DNA of 64,000 bases from Pseudomonas sp. Irchel 3E20 (GTDB taxonomy: Bacteria; Pseudomonadota; Gammaproteobacteria; Pseudomonadales; Pseudomonadaceae). Shown here piece after piece: positions 37,297 through 46,762 of the stretch. The position numbers were made by a program, and so were the translations under genes. The stretch is from positions 62,001-126,000 of the forward strand of contig NZ_FYEE01000009.1 of NCBI RefSeq assembly GCF_900187645.1, in the 5' to 3' direction. The notes under the pieces were generated by a model. It did no database searches and was not told the origin of the DNA. It saw nothing but the letters and a program-made list of their open reading frames with translations. Every line of letters starts with the position of its first letter. Within the stretch, counting starts at the first letter, position 1.

Positions 37297-39672
37297 TCAG
37301 TGGGCAAACAGCGAGTTGCCCTTCTGCCCGGCCAGTTTCTCCGGTTTGATGAGGAACCGCGCCAGCGCTGGCAACAGCCACAGGGCGCCGAACATGTTCC
37401 ACAGCAGCATGAAAGTCAGCATCAGTCCCATATCGGCCTGGAACTTGATGGCCGAGAAAATCCAGGTAGCCACGCCAATGGCCAGACACAGGCCGGTGAA
37501 CAATACCGCCTTACCCGTGGACTTGAGCGTCTGGTAGTACGCCTCCTGCAACGGCAGGCCCGCTCGTAGGAAACTCTCTAGGCGACTGTAGATGTAGATG
37601 CCGTAATCGACACCGATGCCCACACCCAGCGCTACCACCGGCAGGGTCGCCACTTTTACGCCAATCCCCATGAAGGCCATCAGGGCGTTGCCCAGCACCG
37701 AGGTCAGCACCAGCGGCAGAACGATGCACAGGGTTGCCGCCCAGGAGCGGAAGGTAATCATGCACATGGTCGCCACGCAGATGTACACCAGGATCAGGAT
37801 GATGAACTCAGATTCCTTGATGACTTCGTTGGTGGCAGCCTCGATGCCGGCATTACCCGCGGCCAGGATGAATTCCAGGCCTTCCTTATTGTTTTCCTTG
37901 GCGAATTCCTGCACCGCATGGACGGCACGGTCCAGGGTCTCGGCCTTGTGGTCGTTGAGGAACACCAGCACCGGCGCCAGGGAGCAGTTGTTGTTGTACA
38001 GGCCGTCGGCACGGGCAATGGAGTTGTTCAGTACATCGGGGTTACGCGACAGGGTTTCCCATTTCAGGTTGCCCTCGTTCATGCCCTTAATCATCTGCTT
38101 GGACACGGTGACCATCGACACCGCCGACTGCACGCCCTCGGTGTTCTGCATCTTCCACATCAACTCGTCCACCGGGGCCATGGCCTCGTGGCGCGAGCAC
38201 CCTTCGGGCGGCGTCTTGACCATCACCACCAGCACATCGGAACTGGTGGAGTAGTTGTTGATGATGAAGCTGTTGTCCTTGTTGTAGCGCGAATCCGGGC
38301 GCAGTTCAGGGGCCCCCTGGTCGAGGTCGCCGATTTTCAGGTTCTGGCTGTACCAGAGGCCGCCACCAAAGGCCACCAGGGCCAGGGCGATGGACACCGG
38401 GGCGACTTTCGGGCTGGCGAAATTGGACAGCAGGCGCCAGAACGGGTGTTCGCGGGTCGCGTCCTTCTTGCTGCGCTCGATGGCACGCTTGCTGATGCCC
38501 ACATAGGAAATGGCCACCGGCAACAGGATCAGGTTGGTGAACACGATCACCGCCACACCGATGGACGCGCCAATGGCCAGCTCACGGATCACGCCGATGT
38601 CGATAATCAGCAGGGTGATGAAACCCACCGCGTCAGCCAGGATGGCGATCATCCCCGGCAGGAACAATTGACGGAAGGTGCGCCGCGCCGCGGTCAGGGC
38701 GTTGTCGGCCTCGCTGGACTGCAAGGCGATACCGTTGATTTTCTGCACACCGTGGGAAATACCGATGGCGAAAATCAGGAACGGCACCAGCATCGAGTAT
38801 GGGTCCAGCCCGAAGCCGAAGGCGTGCATCAGCCCCAGTTGCCAGACCACCGCCACCAGGGTGGTAATCAGTACCGCGATGGTGCTGCGGATACACCAGG
38901 TGAACCAGTACAGCAGCACCAGGGTGATGACGAAGGCCACGCCGAAGAACAGCACGACCATGATGAGCCCGTCGATCAGGTCGCCGACCTTCTTGGCGAA
39001 ACCGACGATGTGGATCTTCACATTGGGGTTTTGCGCCTCGAACTTGTCGCGGATTTTCTCTTCCAGTTCATGGGAGAACTTCTGGTAGTCCAACGCCAGC
39101 AGCTTGCCCTGGTCCTGCGGGTCCGGGTAAGACTCCAGCAGCGGGATATCGATGATGCTCGACTTGAAATCGTTGGCCACCAGGCGCCCGACCTGGCCGG
39201 ACTTGAGCACGTTGTTACGCAGCAGGTCGAGGCTGTCAGCCGAGCCGTTGTAGCTCTGCGGGATCACCTCGCCACCGGCGAAGCCTTCCTCGGTCACTTC
39301 GGTCCAGCGCACGCTGGGGCTCCACAGCGACTTGAGGCCGGAACGGTCGACGCCGGAAATGTAGAACACCTCGTCGTTGATCTGGCGCAGGGTCTCCATG
39401 TACTCCTGGGTGAAGATGTCGCCCTCTTTGGCTTCTACCGAGATCCGCACGGTGTTACCCAGGTTCGCCAGGTCGTTGCGGTGCTCCATCATCTTCTCGA
39501 TGAAGGGATGTTTGAGGGGGATCATTTTTTCGAAACTGGTGGACGGCCGGATCAGCGTGGCCTGCCAGAACAGAAAGGCGCTGACCAGCAGGCAGATGAA
39601 GATCACTGCCGGGCGGTTGTTGAAAATCAGGCGTTCGAGAAACGTCGCCTTGTCGTTGTGATGACTGCTCAT
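37297..39672 (-). CDS. MMPL/RND superfamily permease
   Basis: 791 residues, inner membrane. The layout is one helix (about 20-40), a large periplasmic loop, five helices with the sterol-sensing/MMPL pattern (SHGVQKINGIALQSSEADNA between helices), a second loop, then a second five-helix bundle (GVGIGVDYGIYIYSRLESFL). It is shorter than AcrB-type drug pumps and closer to the MMPL/hopanoid-type lipid exporters. The YCF48 propeller gene lies 35 bases upstream on the same strand, so the pair is co-transcribed. In Pseudomonas this pair often accompanies DUF1302 and DUF1329 genes, which are absent here. The substrate may be hydrophobic; unproven. Confidence 0.88.
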   Translation of the reverse strand: MSSHHNDKATFLERLIFNNRPAVIFICLLVSAFLFWQATLIRPSTSFEKMIPLKHPFIEKMMEHRNDLANLGNTVRISVEAKEGDIFTQEYMETLRQINDEVFYISGVDRSGLKSLWSPSVRWTEVTEEGFAGGEVIPQSYNGSADSLDLLRNNVLKSGQVGRLVANDFKSSIIDIPLLESYPDPQDQGKLLALDYQKFSHELEEKIRDKFEAQNPNVKIHIVGFAKKVGDLIDGLIMVVLFFGVAFVITLVLLYWFTWCIRSTIAVLITTLVAVVWQLGLMHAFGFGLDPYSMLVPFLIFAIGISHGVQKINGIALQSSEADNALTAARRTFRQLFLPGMIAILADAVGFITLLIIDIGVIRELAIGASIGVAVIVFTNLILLPVAISYVGISKRAIERSKKDATREHPFWRLLSNFASPKVAPVSIALALVAFGGGLWYSQNLKIGDLDQGAPELRPDSRYNKDNSFIINNYSTSSDVLVVMVKTPPEGCSRHEAMAPVDELMWKMQNTEGVQSAVSMVTVSKQMIKGMNEGNLKWETLSRNPDVLNNSIARADGLYNNNCSLAPVLVFLNDHKAETLDRAVHAVQEFAKENNKEGLEFILAAGNAGIEAATNEVIKESEFIILILVYICVATMCMITFRSWAATLCIVLPLVLTSVLGNALMAFMGIGVKVATLPVVALGVGIGVDYGIYIYSRLESFLRAGLPLQEAYYQTLKSTGKAVLFTGLCLAIGVATWIFSAIKFQADMGLMLTFMLLWNMFGALWLLPALARFLIKPEKLAGQKGNSLFAH

Positions 39673-39707
39673 GGAGATTCCCGCCTTCTTATTATTTGCC
39701 CGGCTGC

Positions 39708-40760
39708 TTATTTGCCCAGATCGGCGCCCGAGGACGTCGCGACGTGTACGCCGCCCTGGCCCACCAGAATCAGGTTGCCATTGCCCGCCGCCGTGACCGC
39801 CGACAGCGAGATGCGGTCGGGGCGGTTGAACACGCTGAAGGTTGCGCCGTGGTCATCGCTGCGCGCCACGCTACCGCCGTGGCCGACAATCACCAGCGAA
39901 CCGTTGTCGAGCAAGGTGGCGCCCGCCAGGCCGAACTCCAGGGCACCGCGGCCGGCCTTGAGCTGGACCAGCTCCCAAGTGGTGCCGAAATCCGTGGAGC
40001 GGAACAGGTTGCCGCGCAAGCCGTAGGCCAGCAAGGTACCTGGCTGCCCCGTCCCGATCACGCCGAACAGCGAACCCTGGTATGGGCCTTCGACCCGTTC
40101 CCAGGTTTGCCCGTCATCGGCGGAGCGGAACATGCTGCCCTGCTCGCCCACGATGAACAGGCCCGAATCCTTGACCTGCGCGATGGCATTGAGGTGGTAC
40201 TGGTCTTCGTTGTCCAGGCGATCACTGACGTCTTCCCAGTGCTGGCCACCGTCGGTGGTTTCCAGCACAGCGCCATAGGCACCGACGGCAAAGCCATGGT
40301 GGGTGTCCTTGAACCAGACGTCGAGCAGGGGTGATTCACGCTTGACGTCTTCAAATTGCCGGGTCCAGGTGGCGCCGCCATCCTGAGTGGCAAGCACCTG
40401 TGCATCATGGCCGACGGCCCAGCCATTCTTGTCATCGACAAAGAACAGCGCCGTCAGCAACTGCCGGGTCGGCACCTTGGCCTGCACCCAGGTGGTGCCC
40501 TGGTCATCGGAATAAAGGATATGGCCACGGTCGCCGGTCGCCACCAGGCGTGGGCCGGCGTGGGCGACATCGACCACCAGGCTTTTCGCAGCCTTGGCCG
40601 ACTCGATGGCATAGACAGTGTCGGCGGCAGGCGTTGCCGCCGCCAGGACGGGCGCTGACAGCGCAGCAGCACCCAACAGCGAGAGCGCTGTGGCCAGCAA
40701 CGCGAATCTGCGTAATGCCGGCGGGCGGCAGGAAACCACACCCATGACAGGCTCACTCAT
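39708..40760 (-). CDS. YCF48-like beta-propeller protein, exported
   Basis: 350 residues. A leader with a hydrophobic core (FALLATALSLLGAAALSAPV) precedes seven propeller-type repeats of about 45 residues. Each has a G-x-G-x-x-x-x-S/T-x-D-x-G-x-T-W pattern (for example GDRGHILYSDDQGTTW, GAYGAVLETTDGGQHW, GLRGNLFRSTDFGTTW). The fold resembles the photosystem II assembly factor HCF136/YCF48 and sialidase BNR repeats. It is presumably a periplasmic partner of the RND permease gene 35 bases downstream. ATG 40760 was chosen for its strong GGGGAAAGG site; an upstream start would add a basic, non-homologous tail. Confidence 0.85.
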   Translation of the reverse strand: MSEPVMGVVSCRPPALRRFALLATALSLLGAAALSAPVLAAATPAADTVYAIESAKAAKSLVVDVAHAGPRLVATGDRGHILYSDDQGTTWVQAKVPTRQLLTALFFVDDKNGWAVGHDAQVLATQDGGATWTRQFEDVKRESPLLDVWFKDTHHGFAVGAYGAVLETTDGGQHWEDVSDRLDNEDQYHLNAIAQVKDSGLFIVGEQGSMFRSADDGQTWERVEGPYQGSLFGVIGTGQPGTLLAYGLRGNLFRSTDFGTTWELVQLKAGRGALEFGLAGATLLDNGSLVIVGHGGSVARSDDHGATFSVFNRPDRISLSAVTAAGNGNLILVGQGGVHVATSSGADLGK

Positions 40761-41129
40761 AGACCTTTCCCCCATTATTATTGTTAGGTCATTCAACCTT
40801 TCAGGGCGCCGTCGAGGGCGTTTTGTCTGATGCTGAAAGCGGACCGATGTCCGCAAACCTGCAATCTAGAGCCCCTTCTGAAGCCGGCCTATCCTATCGG
40901 GCTTTAGAATCGTATGACAATCGCCGGGACGTTATGTTTTGTTAACCTTTCGGGTCGGCCCGGGTCATGAATGGCTTGGCATTGAGGGAAGTGATCGAAG
41001 ATGCCCTGTAGCAAGCGGGCTTGCTCGCGCTGGGGTGCGTAGCGCCCCTAAAACGGTGGTGTGCCTGAAACCGTTTTTACGGCCGCCACGCGACCGAGCG
41101 CGGGCAAGCCCGCTTGCTGCAACAGCCCG
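40761..41129. other. Intergenic region upstream of YCF48 gene, containing a REPIN
   Basis: About 370 bases. The left part (40761-40990) should hold the promoter of the YCF48-permease pair, and has AT-richer pockets around 40905-40945. The right part is a REPIN-like repeat pair listed separately. No gene was found. Confidence 0.5.
41008..41120. repeat. REPIN-like inverted repeat pair
   Basis: Outer arms GTAGCAAGCGGGCTTGCTCG and CGGGCAAGCCCGCTTGCTGC are near complements. The internal spacer has its own hairpin (AAAACGGT / ACCGTTTT). It is the same family as the elements at 26.0 and 57.6 kb, and lies immediately after the pepN stop. Confidence 0.75.
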
Positions 41130-43787
41130 TTACGCCAGGCTTTTGCTGACCACCTCGAACACGTCGCTGGACAGCTCGCCGCAAGCGCGGATGCGCTCCA
41201 GTTCGGCTTTCATCAACGCCTGGCGGGCGCTGTCGTATTTGCGCCAGCGTGTCAGCGGCGCCAGTTGCCGCGAGGCGATCTGCGGGTTGAAACCGTTGAG
41301 CTGGATCACCAGGTCCGCCAGGAAGCGGTAGCCCGAGCCATCGGCGGCGTGAAAATTGATGAGGTTCTGCCCGGCGAAGGCGCCCACCAGTGCCCGCACC
41401 TTGTTCGGGTTCTTGAGGTTGAACGCCGGGTGGCTCATCAAGGCCTTGACCCGTTCCAGGGCGCCCGGCTGGCTGCTGCCGGCCTGCACGCTGAACCATT
41501 GGTCCATGACCAGCGGGTTGTCCTTGAAGTTTTCGGCAAACACCCCCAGGGCCTTGGCTTTCTCTTCAGCGAACGGCGAGTTGACCAGCACCGCCAACGC
41601 AGTGAGGCGTTCGGTCATGTTGTCGCTGGCGTCGAACTGCTCCAGGGCCGCTGCCAGCACCTGGGGTTTGCCGCTGAGCATCAGGTAAGACAGCGCGATG
41701 TTCTGCAGGCTGCGGCGGGCAAAGTGCTCGGCGGCGGCGATGTACGGCGTGCGCTTGGACAGCTCGCGGTTGGCCTGGTAGCGCGCCCACAGGGCGTCGA
41801 ACAGGCTGTCGGCCAACTGCTGGCGGGTGAATTCGCGGGCAGCGTGGATGGCGTCGATGTCCGCCACTTCGCTGATTTCGGTGAGGTAGGCCTCGCTGGG
41901 CAACGAGAGCATTTCCGCGACCATGGCTTGATCCAGTCGTTCGTCTGCCAGCACGGTGCCCAGGGCCGTGACCAGGCGTTGGTCGAGCACCAAGGCCTGG
42001 CCCTGACGGTGCTGAACGATCAGTTCCTGCAGGACCTGCACCGCCAGTTGCTGCCCCGCCTCCCAGCGGTTGAAGCCGTCGCTGTCGTGCTGCATGAGGA
42101 ACATCAACTGGTCGCGGCTGTAGGGGAAGCTCAGCTTCACCGGCGCCGAGAAGCCACGCAGCAAGGACGGCAGCGGTTGCAGGGCCACGTCGACGAAGGT
42201 AAAGGTTTGTTCGGCTTCGGTCACCGACAGCACGCGGGAGGTGCCGCCCGCCGCCGCTTCACCCGCCAGACGCAGGGCAATGTCGGTGCCTTGGGCATCC
42301 AGCAGGCCCAGTTCGACCGGAATCACGAACGGCAGTTTTTCAACCTTGTCCGGGGTGGCCGGGCAGCTTTGGCGCAACGTCAGGCTGTAGGTCTGGGCCG
42401 CGGCGTCATAGTGTTCGCTGACCTCCAGGCGCGGCGTGCCGGCCTGGCTGTACCAGCGTTTGAACTGGGTCAGGTCGGCGCCGTTGGCGTCTTCCATAGC
42501 CTTGATGAAGTCGTCGCAGGTCACGGCTTGGCCGTCATGGCGCTCGAAATACAGGTCGCTGCCCTTGCGGAACCCCGCCTCGCCCAGCAGGGTGCGGAGC
42601 ATGCGCACCACTTCCGAGCCCTTCTCGTACACAGTCAGGGTGTAGAAGTTGGAGATTTCGATAAAGCTGTCCGGGCGTACGGCGTGGGCCATGGGGCCAG
42701 CGTCTTCGGCGAACTGGTGGGTGCGCAGGTAGGCCACGTCCTCGATGCGCTTGACCGTGCGCGAGTTCATGTCCGCCGAGAACTCGGCGTCGCGGAACAC
42801 CGTGAAACCTTCCTTGAGGGAGAGCTGGAACCAGTCGCGGCAGGTCACGCGGTTACCCGACCAGTTGTGGAAGTATTCGTGGGCAACCACCGCCTCGACC
42901 CGCTGGTGCGCGGCGTCGGTGGCGGTTTCGGCGCGGGCCAGCACGCAACTGGAGTTGAAGATGTTCAGGCCCTTGTTTTCCATCGCGCCCATGTTGAAGT
43001 CGTTGACCGCGACGATCATGAAGATGTCCAGGTCGTACTCACGGCCGTAGACCTCTTCGTCCCAGCGCATGGACTTCTTCAGGCTGTTCATGGCGTGCTG
43101 GCACTTGTCGATGTTTTCCGGCTCGACGTAGATGCGCAGCGCCACGTCGCGCCCGCTCAGGGTGCTGAAGCTGTCCTCGACGCACCACAGGTCGCCCGCC
43201 ACCAGGGCGAACAGGTACGCCGGCTTCATGAACGGGTCTTCCCAGGTTGCCCAGTGCCGGCCATCGTCCTGCGGGCCGTTGCCTACAGGGTTGCCGTTGG
43301 ACAGCAGCACCGGGTAGCGATGCTGTTCGGCGATCACGGTGGTGGTGAAGACGCTCATCACGTCCGGGCGGTCGAGGTAGTAGGTGATCTTGCGAAAGCC
43401 TTCGGCCTCGCATTGGGTGCAGAACATGCCGCCAGATTTGTACAGGCCTTCGAGCGCGGTGTTGGTCTCGGGGTGGATGCGTACGCTGGTGTCCACCGTG
43501 AAGCGCTCGCTGGCCGGGTGCAGGGTCAGGTGGCTGTCGCTCAACTGGTAGTCGGTGGCGCCCAGGTCCTGGTCCGCCAGTTTCACCGACAGCAGTTCCA
43601 GTTGCTGCCCGTCCAGCACCAGCGGCGGCAGGCCGGCGCCACGGGCCGGGTTGCGGCGCATCAGCAGTTGCGCATGGACCAGGCTGTGGTCCTCGAACAG
43701 CTCGAAGGTCAGGTGCGTCTCGTCGATCAGGTACTCGGGCGCCTGATAGTCCTTCAGGTAGATCATCTTCGGTTGTTCGGTGCGCAT
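41130..43787 (-). CDS. pepN: Aminopeptidase N (M1 metallopeptidase)
   Basis: 885 residues, cytosolic broad-specificity aminopeptidase acting late in protein turnover. The exopeptidase motif GAMEN is at 267-271. The zinc site HEYFH is at 303-307 with the third ligand Glu 326 in LSLKEG. The N-terminal beta domain and C-terminal helical superhelix are of the usual length (E. coli PepN is 870). AAGGA precedes ATG 43787. It is the last gene of the run that begins with nadK, 12 bases after the DUF2797 gene. Confidence 0.96.
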   Translation of the reverse strand: MRTEQPKMIYLKDYQAPEYLIDETHLTFELFEDHSLVHAQLLMRRNPARGAGLPPLVLDGQQLELLSVKLADQDLGATDYQLSDSHLTLHPASERFTVDTSVRIHPETNTALEGLYKSGGMFCTQCEAEGFRKITYYLDRPDVMSVFTTTVIAEQHRYPVLLSNGNPVGNGPQDDGRHWATWEDPFMKPAYLFALVAGDLWCVEDSFSTLSGRDVALRIYVEPENIDKCQHAMNSLKKSMRWDEEVYGREYDLDIFMIVAVNDFNMGAMENKGLNIFNSSCVLARAETATDAAHQRVEAVVAHEYFHNWSGNRVTCRDWFQLSLKEGFTVFRDAEFSADMNSRTVKRIEDVAYLRTHQFAEDAGPMAHAVRPDSFIEISNFYTLTVYEKGSEVVRMLRTLLGEAGFRKGSDLYFERHDGQAVTCDDFIKAMEDANGADLTQFKRWYSQAGTPRLEVSEHYDAAAQTYSLTLRQSCPATPDKVEKLPFVIPVELGLLDAQGTDIALRLAGEAAAGGTSRVLSVTEAEQTFTFVDVALQPLPSLLRGFSAPVKLSFPYSRDQLMFLMQHDSDGFNRWEAGQQLAVQVLQELIVQHRQGQALVLDQRLVTALGTVLADERLDQAMVAEMLSLPSEAYLTEISEVADIDAIHAAREFTRQQLADSLFDALWARYQANRELSKRTPYIAAAEHFARRSLQNIALSYLMLSGKPQVLAAALEQFDASDNMTERLTALAVLVNSPFAEEKAKALGVFAENFKDNPLVMDQWFSVQAGSSQPGALERVKALMSHPAFNLKNPNKVRALVGAFAGQNLINFHAADGSGYRFLADLVIQLNGFNPQIASRQLAPLTRWRKYDSARQALMKAELERIRACGELSSDVFEVVSKSLA

Positions 43788-43799
43788 GGGGCAGTCCTT

Positions 43800-44630
43800 C
43801 TACTGATGCACGGCGAGCTGATAGGCCGTGTATTTACGGATATTGATGACGCCGGTGTCGAAGATCAGGTACTGGCCCTTGATCCCCATCAGCGTGCCTT
43901 CGGCAATCGGGTTCTTGTCCAGGTTGAAGCTGACGATCTTGGCCGGGTATTGCTCCACCGGGTAGCGGATTTCAAGGGGTTCGACCCCCGTCACCGGCTG
44001 AATTGCCTGTAGGCCGAAACGCGCCTGCAACGCCTGGATGCCTTCGGCGCAGGAGGCGAACAACTGCTCGCGCACCGCGGCAAGGTCCACTGGCGCCGCA
44101 TCGCCCTTGAGCAGTGCGCGCCAGTTGGTCTTGTCCGCCACCTGGCTGCGCAGCAGGTCTTCGACAAAGCCCGATTGCTGGCGGGTAGCGACGCGCATGA
44201 TCGGTAACGCCTGGCTTGCGCCCTGGTCGAGCCAACGGGTCGGCAACTGGGTGGCACGGGTGATGCCCACCTTGACCCCCGAGGAGTTGGCCAGGTAGAC
44301 GACGTGGTCGGTCATGCAGAACTGCTCGCCCCAGGACGGCTCGCGGCAGGTGCCGGCGTCGTAGTGGCAGCGCTCGGGGCTCATGATGCACAGGTCGCAC
44401 TGGGCCAGTTTGGTCATGCACGGGTAGCAGTAGCCCTGGCTGAAACTGGTCTTGGTCTTGCGCCCGCAATGGGTGCAATGGATCGCCCCCAGGTATTCCA
44501 GGCGCACGGTGGTGCCAATCATGGGGTTGACCGGCACCTCGGCGTCGCCCAGGCGAAAGGCGTATTGCACGGCCGGCCCGTCAAGGCGCGCCGACATCTT
44601 GCTGATTGCACCGCGGCCAATCTCGATCAA
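43800..44630 (-). CDS. DUF2797 zinc-ribbon protein
   Basis: 276 residues, cytosolic. Cysteine pairs CTHC and CYPC, then CDLC and a later Cys, indicate bound zinc (IHCTHCGRKTKTSFSQGYC; AQCDLCIMSPERCHYDAGTC). The middle segment VYLANSSGVKVGITRATQLP is reminiscent of a GIY-YIG-like region and is typical of DUF2797. The TTG at 44630 overlaps the stop of the preceding gene (TTGA), giving N-terminus MIEIGRGAISKMSARLD, which agrees with the family. The alternative ATG is 11 codons in. The function is unknown; it is in the same operon as pepN. Confidence 0.82.
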   Translation of the reverse strand: MIEIGRGAISKMSARLDGPAVQYAFRLGDAEVPVNPMIGTTVRLEYLGAIHCTHCGRKTKTSFSQGYCYPCMTKLAQCDLCIMSPERCHYDAGTCREPSWGEQFCMTDHVVYLANSSGVKVGITRATQLPTRWLDQGASQALPIMRVATRQQSGFVEDLLRSQVADKTNWRALLKGDAAPVDLAAVREQLFASCAEGIQALQARFGLQAIQPVTGVEPLEIRYPVEQYPAKIVSFNLDKNPIAEGTLMGIKGQYLIFDTGVINIRKYTAYQLAVHQ

Positions 44631-44887
44631 TGGATGGCGTCCGACTTGAACAGCAGGTTGGGCACCGGCTCGGCCTTGGAGGCGCATTCCTGGGTGCCCA
44701 TGTAGCCGGTGTGCTGGTCTTCGGGCAGGTTCTGGATTTCCCAGGCGATCATGGCTTGCAGCGACAGCTCTTTCTGCTCGGGGGTCAACTTGCCGCCGTC
44801 GGACCATTTGCCGATCTCCACCGCGGTTTTCAGGCTGAGGTAGATTTGCGGGGTGATGTTTTTAATCATTTCGTTGAAAGAGGACAT
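44627..44887 (-). CDS. DUF1315 (YeaC-like) protein
   Basis: 86 residues, cytosolic. The sequence MSSFNEMIKNITPQIYLSLK, then AVEIGKWSDGGKLTPEQKEL, matches the YeaC/DUF1315 family, which has no established function. GGAGAA precedes ATG 44887; the stop overlaps the TTG start of the DUF2797 gene. It lies 34 bases after the rhomboid gene. Confidence 0.85.
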   Translation of the reverse strand: MSSFNEMIKNITPQIYLSLKTAVEIGKWSDGGKLTPEQKELSLQAMIAWEIQNLPEDQHTGYMGTQECASKAEPVPNLLFKSDAIH

Positions 44888-44921
44888 CAGGTTCTCCGTG
44901 CTCTTGATTGAAATAGAGGGT

Positions 44922-45794
44922 TCAAGCGGCCTGTCTGCGGCGGTTGAAGGCACCGCCCACCAGGCCGGTCAGGCAACCGATCAGCAACCCGCCAACGTGG
45001 GCAGCGTTGGCGATCGCGCCGAAGCCGATCATCGAGACCAATCCCGACAGGCACAGCAGCAGCCACACCAGCATCATCGCCAACACGCCGCGCGGCAGGC
45101 GATACGCCGGGTTCGGCGCCAGCAACTGGTAGATCCAGCAATGCCCAAGCAAGCCGTAAAGCACGCCGGAAAGGCCACCGAACAGGCTCGGGCCACCAAA
45201 CAGGTATTGCGCGTAATTGGACACCAGGCTGAACAACAGGGTCAGGCCCAGCAGGTTGATCGCGCCCTGACGGGCTTCGATACGACGCCCCAACTCCCAG
45301 TACCACATGCCGTTCATGGCCAGGTGCAGGATGCCAAAGTGGATCAGCATCGGTGTCACCAGGCGCCACCACTGCCCCGCCGCCAGGCTCTCAGCGAGGG
45401 GCGTGAACAGGATGTAGTCACCCTCGATACGGTAGTCGAGGAAGGTCAGCCAGCTCATGGTGTGCAGGTTGTCGCCCAGCAGGGTGACGCCCGCGACGAT
45501 CAGGCTCAGCAACAGCACCAGCGCGGTCACCGGGCTGTGGCGCAGTTGCGCGATAAACCCTGGGCGCCGGGCCGCGGGGGCCGCCACAGGGATGTCCAAT
45601 TGCTGTTCGGGGTCGCCCGCCGGAAAGCGCTCATACAAAGAACGCACGTCCTCGCTGATCTCCACCGGCGCCCACAGCACTTGTTCGCCGCCCTCCTCGC
45701 TGACCCGGTGCGGCACGCCCATGCGTTGCAGCAGCTTGACGAAACCGCCCAAGTCCACCGCCAGGGGCAGGCGCAGCACGGCCACGGCAGTCAT
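44922..45794 (-). CDS. Rhomboid family intramembrane serine protease (GlpG-like)
   Basis: 290 residues. The N-terminal cytosolic domain (about 1-85) resembles the GlpG N-terminal domain (VDLGGFVKLLQRMGVPHRVS). The six-helix core follows: HFGILHLAMNGMWYWELGRR (helix 2 with the conserved His/Asn), catalytic serine in FGGLSGVLYGLLGH (GxSG), and catalytic histidine in IANAAHVGGLLIG. It cleaves membrane helices within the bilayer; substrates are unknown. The start overlaps the metallophosphatase stop by 4 bases. Confidence 0.92.
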   Translation of the reverse strand: MTAVAVLRLPLAVDLGGFVKLLQRMGVPHRVSEEGGEQVLWAPVEISEDVRSLYERFPAGDPEQQLDIPVAAPAARRPGFIAQLRHSPVTALVLLLSLIVAGVTLLGDNLHTMSWLTFLDYRIEGDYILFTPLAESLAAGQWWRLVTPMLIHFGILHLAMNGMWYWELGRRIEARQGAINLLGLTLLFSLVSNYAQYLFGGPSLFGGLSGVLYGLLGHCWIYQLLAPNPAYRLPRGVLAMMLVWLLLCLSGLVSMIGFGAIANAAHVGGLLIGCLTGLVGGAFNRRRQAA

Positions 45795-46762
45795 TGCAGT
45801 ACCTCGGGACGTTCGACATCGACCCAGACGAACTTGCGTGGGTCGAGGCGGGTTTCCTGGTCCAGGCGATAGGCCACAAGCTTGCCGTAGAGCACCGCGC
45901 TGTAGTCCAGGCAGGCCAGGTTCGGGCGGATCGGTGCCGGCTTGCCGCTGCGCCAGTAGTGGCCGACGAACAACAACGGTTCGTCGATGCCGTAGCGCAA
46001 CAGGGTGTCTTTCTGGGTCGGCGACAGGGGCGTCTGGGCCACGGGGTCGGGTAGCGCGTCGGGTTGGAACACGATGTCTCCGTAGGTTTGCGGGTCGTCT
46101 TCCCAAAATTTGGTGCGGAAGAACGCCCGGGTCAGGCCATCGCCACTGGTCATGGTCAGGCCATGGGGCAGGCGCATGTCGGTGCCGCGCAACAGGCGAT
46201 CGAACACCGTGCAGGCAAAACTGCCAGGCACGGCGGCGGCCTGGAGGAAATGCTCATCGATACAGCCGTCAGGGTGCTGAGCGCGCAGCGGCGCGATCAA
46301 GCCGGCGTCCCAACAGGCATGCACCACGCGAAAGCGCCCGGCATCGACGAATAGCGGCATCTGGTAGAACCAGCCGAGGAAGTCGTGCCAGTCGCCAGGG
46401 TGATGGGCAAATTGGTTCAGGGTCTCAGCGATCAGGCGTGCGTGCCGCGGGGTGTGTTCGCGCACGAACCGTTTGCCGCTGCCCGGCGGCGCCGGCGTGC
46501 TCCAGCCCAGGGCGTTGAACTCGTGGTTGCCCATGATGCACAGCGCCTGGCCGGCCTCGACCATGTCGTGAACCAGGTGCAACGCCTCGCGGATACGCGG
46601 GCCACGGTCGATCACATCACCCAAGAACACCGCCATGCGCGAGGGGTGGCGCCAGATCCCGCCCAGTTTGTGATAACCGAGGCGGTCGAGCAGGTGCTCC
46701 AGGGTGTGGGCGCAACCGTGTACATCACCGATCAGGTCATAACTGCGCGCGGGATCGAGCAT
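45791..46762 (-). CDS. Calcineurin-like metallophosphoesterase (PrpA/PrpE-like)
   Basis: 323 residues, soluble. Metal-binding motifs in order are YDLIGDVHGCAHTLEHLL, FLGDVIDRGPRIREAL, IMGNHEFNA, and a distal FVGHYWRSGKP. This is the pattern of bacterial Ser/Thr or Ap4A phosphatases. The substrate could be a phosphoprotein or dinucleoside polyphosphate. It overlaps nadK by one base (TGATG) and the rhomboid gene by 4. Confidence 0.88.
   Translation of the reverse strand: MLDPARSYDLIGDVHGCAHTLEHLLDRLGYHKLGGIWRHPSRMAVFLGDVIDRGPRIREALHLVHDMVEAGQALCIMGNHEFNALGWSTPAPPGSGKRFVREHTPRHARLIAETLNQFAHHPGDWHDFLGWFYQMPLFVDAGRFRVVHACWDAGLIAPLRAQHPDGCIDEHFLQAAAVPGSFACTVFDRLLRGTDMRLPHGLTMTSGDGLTRAFFRTKFWEDDPQTYGDIVFQPDALPDPVAQTPLSPTQKDTLLRYGIDEPLLFVGHYWRSGKPAPIRPNLACLDYSAVLYGKLVAYRLDQETRLDPRKFVWVDVERPEVLQ

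Noticed and set aside
37918..40026. Long plus-strand frame opposite the MMPL permease
   Set aside because: Histidine/glutamine-rich shadow of a well-supported membrane protein.
41061..44012. Very long plus-strand frame opposite pepN (about 980 codons)
   Set aside because: Antisense to a clear M1 aminopeptidase and the DUF2797 gene; composition typical of an opposite-strand shadow.
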